Positions 55,555 to 60,603 of a stretch of DNA of 60,603 bases are shown piece after piece. This DNA comes from Nitrospirota bacterium (lineage in GTDB: Bacteria > Nitrospirota > Nitrospiria > SBBL01 > JAADHI01), in contig JAJDBV010000087.1 of assembly GCA_029261165.1 (NCBI GenBank), forward strand, positions 1 through 60,603, given 5' to 3'. Position numbers and translations under genes: made by a program. Under the pieces are notes generated by a model, which did no database searches, was not told the origin of the DNA, and was given only the letters and a program-made list of their open reading frames with translations. Each line of letters begins with the position of its first letter. The first letter of the stretch is position 1.

Positions 55555-56700
55555 GTGAAATTTATATCGACATTTGAGAAGCATAAAAAGGAACCAAAAA
55601 TCAGTGTTGATGAATATATTCGTAGCAGGTGTATTCAGTTAGGTAAGTCTGTTCTAGACCACAAGATTGTCTATCTTGACACTAATTTCTGGATAAATCT
55701 TAGAGACGTATCTCTTGGAAGAAAATCAAGTAAGGTTGCAATTGATTTCTATGAAAAAGTAATGGAACTGGTAAGGCTGGGGACATACATATTTCCTATC
55801 AGTGAGGATATTTTCCTTGAGGTTCTTAACCAAACAGATGAAGTGACCATAAATGAAACGGTGACTCTTATCGATTCATTGTCAAAGGGAGTATCACTCA
55901 TCAGCTTGGATGAAAGGGTGTCACTAGAGCTTCTTCACTTTATGCACGACTCAACCGGATCAGAAGTATATAACTGCAAGGAATTGGTGTGGACAAAGCT
56001 GACATATAATATGGGGTTTACAACCCCAGTCAATGATCGAATAGATGAAAAGCTAGACCAACTAATCCAAAAGGCTTTTGTTGACCAAATGTGGGCTATC
56101 TCTTTGAGCGATATGATTGAAGTTATGAAGAAAAATGGAGGTTCTTTATTTCCTAAAAGGCCTAGCTTAGCTGATTCACTCAATAGAGGTAAGTTTGAAC
56201 ACGCTCATGAAAATATCTCATTTCAGGAAATGTTTTTAAGTGAGCTGGCAGGAATCCTAGATATCTACAAAAGCGAGTTTCCTAGAATAATGGCTATTAT
56301 ATATAAACAAAAGACGGGCAATAGTGCCACTGAAAATGAGATCAATAACTCTAAGTCCGGGCGTTTATTGTTTAATCTGATTTACAATCTCTTTAAATTG
56401 GGTAAGGCTAAAGACAAATTCCCAACAATCGGAGTATTAGCTGGTCTGTATGCTGCAACTCGCTGGGATAAAACTCAGAAATTTGAAGATAATGATATCC
56501 ATGATTTTAGGCATGCGGCATCTGCACTACCATATGCTGACTATTTTTTCACTGAGAAAGGTCTTGCGCATTTAATAACTCAGAAATCGACCGAATATGA
56601 CAAGCTTTATTCATGCAATGTACAGTCAAAGATAAAGGGAGCATCCGAAGCATTATCTGAGACCAAGGCTAAGTCGCTCAACCCGACTGCGTACGCGTAA
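55555..56700 (+). CDS. PIN-like domain nuclease, long form
   Basis: 381 aa. The N-terminal strand IVYLDTNFWINL carries the first PIN acidic residue (D42, with Asn44 in the DTN pattern). The C-terminal DNDIHDFRHAASALPYADYFFTEKGLAHL (from D312) supplies the later acidic residues and the typical F-T-x-x strand. The middle 200 residues are helical and not recognised. Probably a metal-dependent RNase; it could act in defence. The GTG start overlaps the stop of a 4-codon frame (ATG 55544), suggesting coupled translation. It is AT-rich. No antitoxin is apparent. Confidence 0.65.
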   Translation: MKFISTFEKHKKEPKISVDEYIRSRCIQLGKSVLDHKIVYLDTNFWINLRDVSLGRKSSKVAIDFYEKVMELVRLGTYIFPISEDIFLEVLNQTDEVTINETVTLIDSLSKGVSLISLDERVSLELLHFMHDSTGSEVYNCKELVWTKLTYNMGFTTPVNDRIDEKLDQLIQKAFVDQMWAISLSDMIEVMKKNGGSLFPKRPSLADSLNRGKFEHAHENISFQEMFLSELAGILDIYKSEFPRIMAIIYKQKTGNSATENEINNSKSGRLLFNLIYNLFKLGKAKDKFPTIGVLAGLYAATRWDKTQKFEDNDIHDFRHAASALPYADYFFTEKGLAHLITQKSTEYDKLYSCNVQSKIKGASEALSETKAKSLNPTAYA

Positions 56701-56743
56701 TACTTTGCGGCCTTCGGGTGGGCTCTGAGGGCGACGGGTTAGC
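56676..56743. repeat. Inverted-repeat site B (attC-like) after the PIN-like gene
   Basis: GCTCAACCCG (56676-56685) pairs with CGGGTTAGC (56735-56743) with one extrahelical C. The left end GCTCAAC matches RYYYAAC, and the right end GTTAGCT matches GTTRRRY at six of seven positions. The PIN-gene stop codon lies inside it, as in integron cassettes. This is the best of the three sites. Confidence 0.5.
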
Positions 56744-56782
56744 TTCACGATATCCATAAGGTTATCTCCTTCAGGACACATA

Positions 56783-57817
56783 ATGAACATATTGTTTGCA
56801 AGAATAGGTTACATGAAATTCTATCAAGGTCCTCAGAAAGGGGATGAAAAGCCTATTGGTGGTGGTAAGTACAATAAAGACAAAACTGGACATGAAGCGT
56901 TTAACTTCAAGGAAATAAGTGGGAAAGTATTTGGCTATTTCCAACCTCATATGAAATCACCCTATAAAATAAATCTCCAGAGGATAAGCCCTGTAATTCA
57001 AGAAGATCATGCTGATGATGTTTTGGTAATTTTCTTTTCAAAAAATCCGGCCAGTAAAGGACAAGTTATAGTAGGTTGGTATAACGGAGCTACAGTTTAC
57101 GAATATTGTCAAGAGACGAAGAATCAAAAATCAAGAAAAAACTTCGGATATAATGTCGTAGCCGATCACAAAAATGCAGTATTACTACCTATTTTAAAAA
57201 GAAGGTTTTTTATAGGTCATGGGATTTCAGGCACTAAAGAAGGCAATCCTGGTCAAGCTAATGCTTTCTATTGTTTAAATCAGAACTTTAAAAATAAGCC
57301 AAACGATAAGCTAAATTCGTGGATATATAGGGCTATTGAGTATGTACAGAGTTATGATGGCCCATGCATCAGTTCATTCGAAGACGAAGTTTCGGAAGAG
57401 TTAGAGAATTCTGCATTTGGGGGATCAGGCCAAGGCTTTCAATCAAATATCGAAAAGAAGGCACTTGTTGAACAATACGCTATGGAAAAATGCAAAAAAC
57501 ATTTTTCAAAAGATGGATATGCAGTAACTGATGTTTCTCTTACAAAACCATATGATTTCCTGGCAAATAAGGGGCGATACGAATATTTCATAGAAGTTAA
57601 AGGTACACAGACTGATGGGAAAAAAATAATACTCACTAAAAATGAAGTAAAAATAAGTAAAGTAAACGGAGATAAGATGATCCTTTATCTGGTTCATTCC
57701 ATTGAAATTAATAAGAAGTCAGTAAAAAAAGGAAGCGGGAAAGTTGTGATCATAAAACCTTGGAAGCTTAAAGAGTCAAAATTAACCGCCGTGAGTTACA
57801 CGTATAACATGAGCTAA
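56783..57817 (+). CDS. DUF3883-domain restriction-like nuclease
   Basis: 344 aa. The C-terminal DUF3883 domain has a PD-(D/E)xK-type site: KPYDF (D258), then FIEVKGTQ (E271, K273), after NIEKKALVEQYAMEKCKKHF. The N-terminal half has VIVGWYNGATVYEY-type strands, like the reader domains of modification-dependent restriction enzymes. Likely cleaves DNA, possibly modified or foreign; the reader specificity is unknown. AGGA lies 7 bp upstream of the ATG. It is AT-rich. Its stop lies in attC-like site C. Confidence 0.7.
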   Translation: MNILFARIGYMKFYQGPQKGDEKPIGGGKYNKDKTGHEAFNFKEISGKVFGYFQPHMKSPYKINLQRISPVIQEDHADDVLVIFFSKNPASKGQVIVGWYNGATVYEYCQETKNQKSRKNFGYNVVADHKNAVLLPILKRRFFIGHGISGTKEGNPGQANAFYCLNQNFKNKPNDKLNSWIYRAIEYVQSYDGPCISSFEDEVSEELENSAFGGSGQGFQSNIEKKALVEQYAMEKCKKHFSKDGYAVTDVSLTKPYDFLANKGRYEYFIEVKGTQTDGKKIILTKNEVKISKVNGDKMILYLVHSIEINKKSVKKGSGKVVIIKPWKLKESKLTAVSYTYNMS

Positions 57818-57907
57818 CAGGAGACTGCACTCGGACTGCCAAAAGCGGTGCGATTTTCGCGCTACGCTACGGCCACGCCACTCTTGTCACCCGGTGAGCT
57901 GCTTAGC
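57813..57907. repeat. Inverted-repeat site C (attC-like) before the Mrr gene
   Basis: GCTAACAG (57813-57820) pairs with CTGCTTAGC (57899-57907) with one extrahelical G. Imperfect inner arms surround a GC-rich TTCGCGCTACGC region. The left end contains AAC and the DUF3883-gene stop codon (TAA). The right triplet is CTT instead of GTT. Confidence 0.4.
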
Positions 57908-57937
57908 TGCCGCATTAGAACCTCTGGAAAAGATCCT

Positions 57938-58783
57938 ATGGAAAAAGACAAGGTTCCAACATTTGATAAGCTGATAAATCCGATTCTCAGGGCCTTGCAC
58001 AAGATGGGAGGAAGCGCGTCAATCCAAGAGCTTGAAGACACGATAGTGACCAACTTAGGGTTGTCTGAGGGAGTTGCGGAAATCGAACATGGCAAGGGCA
58101 GTCAAACTGAAGTTGGCTATCGAGCAGCCTGGGCTCGCAACTATCTGAAGAACTACGGATTTCTTGAGAACTCCAGACGCGGAGTGTGGGCGCTCACTGC
58201 AAAAGGACTTCAGACGAAGGAAGTAGATTCGAAGAAGGTTGTACGAGAAGTGCAAAGATCTCAGCGAGAGGCACGCGGTAATACCGAACAACCTACTGTG
58301 GTAGAGGAACAGTCAGAGGATCGTTCTTGGCAAGATGATCTACTTGAGATCCTCCGAGAGATGAACCCAAGTGCCTTCGAAAGGTTATGCCAGCGGCTTT
58401 TAAGGGAATCAGGATTCATAGAAGTAGAGGTTACTCGTCAGTCAGGAGATGGCGGAATAGATGGTTTTGGAACGATCCGACTAGGGGGACTGATTAGTTT
58501 CAACGTGCTATTTCAAAGCAAACGTTACACTGGAAATATTGGGCCAGAGACCGTTCGAGATTTTAGAGGTGCAATGGTGGGTCGGGCCGATAAAGGTCTG
58601 CTAATAACCACCGGAGGTTTTACTAGGGAGGCAAGGAGAGAGGCGACTCGTGATGGGGCTCCACCAATCGATCTGATAGATGGCCAATTATTGGTAGATA
58701 AGCTAAAGGAACTTGGCCTAGGGGTCATGGTGAAGAAAGTAGAGAATGTGGAAATTAATAAGGAATGGTTTCACTCCATCTGA
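57938..58783 (+). CDS. Mrr-type restriction endonuclease
   Basis: 281 aa from ATG 57938, where the family N-terminus starts (the frame extends upstream into site C). The winged-helix Mrr_N domain (about residues 5-90: PTFDKLINPILRALHKMGG, AWARNYLKNYGFLENSRRGVWALT) is followed by the Mrr catalytic domain (about 130-270). Catalytic residues are D175 in GDGGIDG and Q193-x-K195 in FQSKRY, then KGLLITTGGFT and IDLIDGQLL. Such type IV enzymes cut modified or foreign DNA. It is the last cargo gene of the island. Confidence 0.88.
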   Translation: MEKDKVPTFDKLINPILRALHKMGGSASIQELEDTIVTNLGLSEGVAEIEHGKGSQTEVGYRAAWARNYLKNYGFLENSRRGVWALTAKGLQTKEVDSKKVVREVQRSQREARGNTEQPTVVEEQSEDRSWQDDLLEILREMNPSAFERLCQRLLRESGFIEVEVTRQSGDGGIDGFGTIRLGGLISFNVLFQSKRYTGNIGPETVRDFRGAMVGRADKGLLITTGGFTREARREATRDGAPPIDLIDGQLLVDKLKELGLGVMVKKVENVEINKEWFHSI

Positions 58784-58996
58784 GGGGAGCTAGCCCACAT
58801 CACATTCACATTACCGCAAGAAGCTGTGGTTTTCGGAAGCCCGTCTCCCCCTCGTATGCCGGTGTTCCTGATATCTGTCCAACTCCGCACATTGCATTCA
58901 GAATCTCTAAAAGGGATTGTGATAGATTTGTGATAAAAATGGTCTAAATCGATATAATTCGGCGTACTCATTCAACGCAATGTAATGAGATTAACT

Positions 58997-59041
58997 GCTT
59001 GATTTTATAAAGAAAACGGGGAAACCAGCCTAAAATCAAGC
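58997..59041. repeat. 11-bp inverted repeat next to attR
   Basis: GCTTGATTTTA (58997-59007) is exactly complementary to TAAAATCAAGC (59031-59041), with a 23-bp loop. It lies 25 bp before attR. TTGTGATAA also occurs near both island ends (52249 and 58928). The rest of the 282-bp gap 58784-59065 shows no gene. Confidence 0.6.
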
Positions 59042-59065
59042 CGTTGTGAAAATATGCTGTTTTTC

Positions 59066-59116
59066 ACTCTTAATCAGCGGGTCCACGGTTCGATCCCGTG
59101 ACGGCCCACCAGTTTT
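59066..59116. repeat. attR: second copy of the 51-bp tRNA-Lys 3' end
   Basis: Identical to 52145-52195; it includes part of the anticodon loop, the T-arm and CCA, but no 5' half, so it is not a functional tRNA gene. It marks the right end of the island. Confidence 0.95.
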
Positions 59117-59243
59117 ATCTATATTTTCAAGGAGTTGTGAGCCTCTTTCCGTGATGCGGGGAGGGGCTTTTTTGATCGGCGCCTTGAAAGAGAACCCTTG
59201 CGATTGACACACTTTCAAAGAAACAAGGGTAAGAATGAGAGGC

Positions 59244-59657
59244 TTACTTCAATACTTGGAGTCTTTGGCGAGCCTGTTTTGCGCGAAAAGAGGCCTTTTC
59301 TGCTGAGGCCAGGGCGGCCCTTTGCTTGTTTTTCTCACCGAAGCGGACTGCTGCTTCCGTTTTTTCAATCATTTCTTCGATCAAGTCCGTAATTTTCTTC
59401 TTGTTTTTTATCTTTTGGGAATCGTTCGACGCGATTTTTTCAAGCAGTGTCGGAGCGCGTTTAAGAATTTTTTTTCCATAGGAAACAATCTCTTCCGTAT
59501 GCCCATCGCTTCCATGTTCGACCATATCTTGGGCAATCCGATAGATTTCATTGGTCAGCTGCTGGATGGATTTCAACGAATTGTCAGCGGCGAAGGCCGG
59601 AGAGGTCCAGAGGATGATAAAAATTAATAGGATGATGGGGACTGTGCGTTTTTGCAT
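59244..59657 (-). CDS. SmbP-like small secreted helical protein
   Basis: 137 aa from ATG 59657 (upstream in-frame codons are possible). A signal peptide ends AFAADN (residue 24). The helical body has MVEHGSDGHTEEIVSYGKKIL, close to the repeat of small metal-binding protein SmbP, but with fewer His than the type protein. The C-terminus is Lys/Arg/Ala-rich. It probably binds metal in the periplasm; the assignment is tentative. It is divergent from the YCF48-like gene with an 80-bp gap. Confidence 0.55.
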   Translation of the reverse strand: MQKRTVPIILLIFIILWTSPAFAADNSLKSIQQLTNEIYRIAQDMVEHGSDGHTEEIVSYGKKILKRAPTLLEKIASNDSQKIKNKKKITDLIEEMIEKTEAAVRFGEKNKQRAALASAEKASFRAKQARQRLQVLK

Positions 59658-59737
59658 TTTGGTTTCAGATGTTGTAGAAAGATAGCATAGGGGAAGAAGA
59701 AATATCAAGATCCCTTGTTGTTGACCATGAGGAGAAA

Positions 59738-60603
59738 ATGACCCGGCTTAGCGCTTGTTCCATCGTATTAATAATTGTAACGGTTCTCTTATGTACCGGA
59801 CTGAGTGACCGCTCCGCTCTCGCCAATGAGGCGAAGGCATTGGGAGAATGGCGAATTGAACAGGGGGAGGTCAGTTCAAACGCGCTATGGGGGGTCTACT
59901 TTATCTCCGCCAATGAGGGCTGGGCCGTCGGTGCACTTGGCAGCATTCTCCATACAACGGATGGCGGGGCACACTGGCGGGCACAATTTAGAAAACGAGG
60001 GGAACGCTTTTTTTCGATCCATTTTCCCGACCGCTTAAACGGCTGGGCGGCAAGTTGGACGGGAAATCTTTACCACACAAAAGATGGCGGCGAACATTGG
60101 GTGAAACAGAAAGGCCCGAAGACGGCCTGGCTGTGGTTTATCCGCTTCGTCGATGCGAAGACGGGCTGGGCCGTGGGTGCCCAGGGGGCGGTTTTCCATA
60201 CGACTGATGCCGGGGAACACTGGGCACTTCGGGATGTCGGGTATAATGCCGGTCCATTGTTGGAGATCTTTTTTCTCAATAAGAAACTCGGCTGGATCGC
60301 CGGATGGGATGGAACCGTTCTCCATACAAAAGACGGCGGTATTAAGTGGGTTCGTCAGAAAACCGAGACGAAGATTCCCCTGGAAGGTATCTTTTTTATA
60401 AATGAGAACGATGGATGGGCGGTTGGCCGACGGGGTGTGATCATCCATACGAACGACGGGGGAAAGACCTGGAGCCCTCAAGAGAGCCACTTCCACAAGT
60501 CCTTGCTACTCTCTGTGCAGTTTACCTCTCCGAAAGTCGGTTGGATCGCAGGGGGGTCGGGTGTCTTTCTGAAAACAGAAAATGGGGGGGAGACCTGGAA
60601 GGC
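59738..60603 (+). CDS. YCF48-like beta-propeller protein (3' end beyond window)
   Basis: At least 288 residues, still open at the window end. A signal peptide (about residues 1-30) is followed by six or more repeats of the type GWAVGxxGxIxHTxDGGxxW, spaced about 43 residues, as in YCF48/BNR-type propellers. Bacterial relatives are exported and assist assembly of membrane complexes or bind ligands; the role here is unknown. GAGGAGAAA precedes the ATG. Confidence 0.85.
   Translation, partial: MTRLSACSIVLIIVTVLLCTGLSDRSALANEAKALGEWRIEQGEVSSNALWGVYFISANEGWAVGALGSILHTTDGGAHWRAQFRKRGERFFSIHFPDRLNGWAASWTGNLYHTKDGGEHWVKQKGPKTAWLWFIRFVDAKTGWAVGAQGAVFHTTDAGEHWALRDVGYNAGPLLEIFFLNKKLGWIAGWDGTVLHTKDGGIKWVRQKTETKIPLEGIFFINENDGWAVGRRGVIIHTNDGGKTWSPQESHFHKSLLLSVQFTSPKVGWIAGGSGVFLKTENGGETWK

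Noticed and set aside
59066-59116. Second tRNA-Lys gene
   Set aside because: Only the 3' part from the anticodon loop is present; it is the attR duplication.
59036-59218. Minus-strand frame across attR
   Set aside because: It translates the antisense of the duplicated tRNA segment; such spurious products are common next to tRNA genes.

Overview
The window looks like a chromosomal segment from a diderm (Gram-negative-type) bacterium. It carries lipoproteins with lipoboxes, beta-barrel outer-membrane proteins, a LolA-like protein, a DUF374-type lipid acyltransferase and an Slp-family lipoprotein. Base composition is moderate, and TTG and GTG starts are frequent. The mix of gene families and the transposase remnants made me think of Nitrospirota or a deltaproteobacterial-type lineage, but that is a guess; no rRNA or other strong taxonomic marker is present.

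Layout. (1) 1-8.5 kb: an IS end at the left edge, then housekeeping genes (prs, rplY, pth, ychF, rpsF-ssb-rpsR), PilZ, secreted SNase, DUF4149, mazG, cytochrome c and Slp genes. (2) 8.6-23.9 kb: an accessory, mostly minus-strand block for exported proteins. It holds three secreted beta-rich proteins, a 1369-aa composite lipoprotein-like protein (regulatory-like modules, FG-GAP repeats, thrombospondin type-3 calcium motifs), a 1574-aa TPR plus double beta-barrel protein ending in a DUF1302-like barrel, a LolA-like protein and a frameshifted ORF. A plus-strand TIG/PD40 propeller lipoprotein is embedded in it. (3) 24-34.9 kb: pepF, two nucleotide-sugar genes, DUF374, a chagasin-like inhibitor, tRNA-Glu, a His-rich/HupE/DUF6488 cluster, AIM24, purU and bactofilin.

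(4) 35-52 kb: the replication-origin neighbourhood. ssrA and smpB are followed by a DciA-like gene and a TPR gene. Then gyrA, gyrB, dnaN and dnaA run leftward, and rpmH-rnpA-yidD-yidC-mnmE-mnmG-rsmG run rightward from an AT-rich oriC with DnaA boxes. A perfect 16-bp parS sits inside a terminator hairpin between mnmE and mnmG. recF is absent between dnaN and gyrB, and parA/parB are absent after rsmG.

(5) 52.1-59.1 kb: a roughly 7-kb genomic island inserted in the 3' end of tRNA-Lys(CTT), bounded by exact 51-bp direct repeats. It carries a tyrosine integrase and an excisionase-like protein. Next come a DUF4258/DUF2283 pair and an orphan DUF433 antitoxin-like gene lacking a standard start codon. 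The right part holds three nuclease-like genes (PIN-like, DUF3883 restriction-like, Mrr-type) separated by imperfect inverted repeats that resemble integron attC sites. This is the best candidate for an undescribed defence locus. (6) 59.2-60.6 kb: a divergent pair, SmbP-like and YCF48-like; the latter runs off the window.
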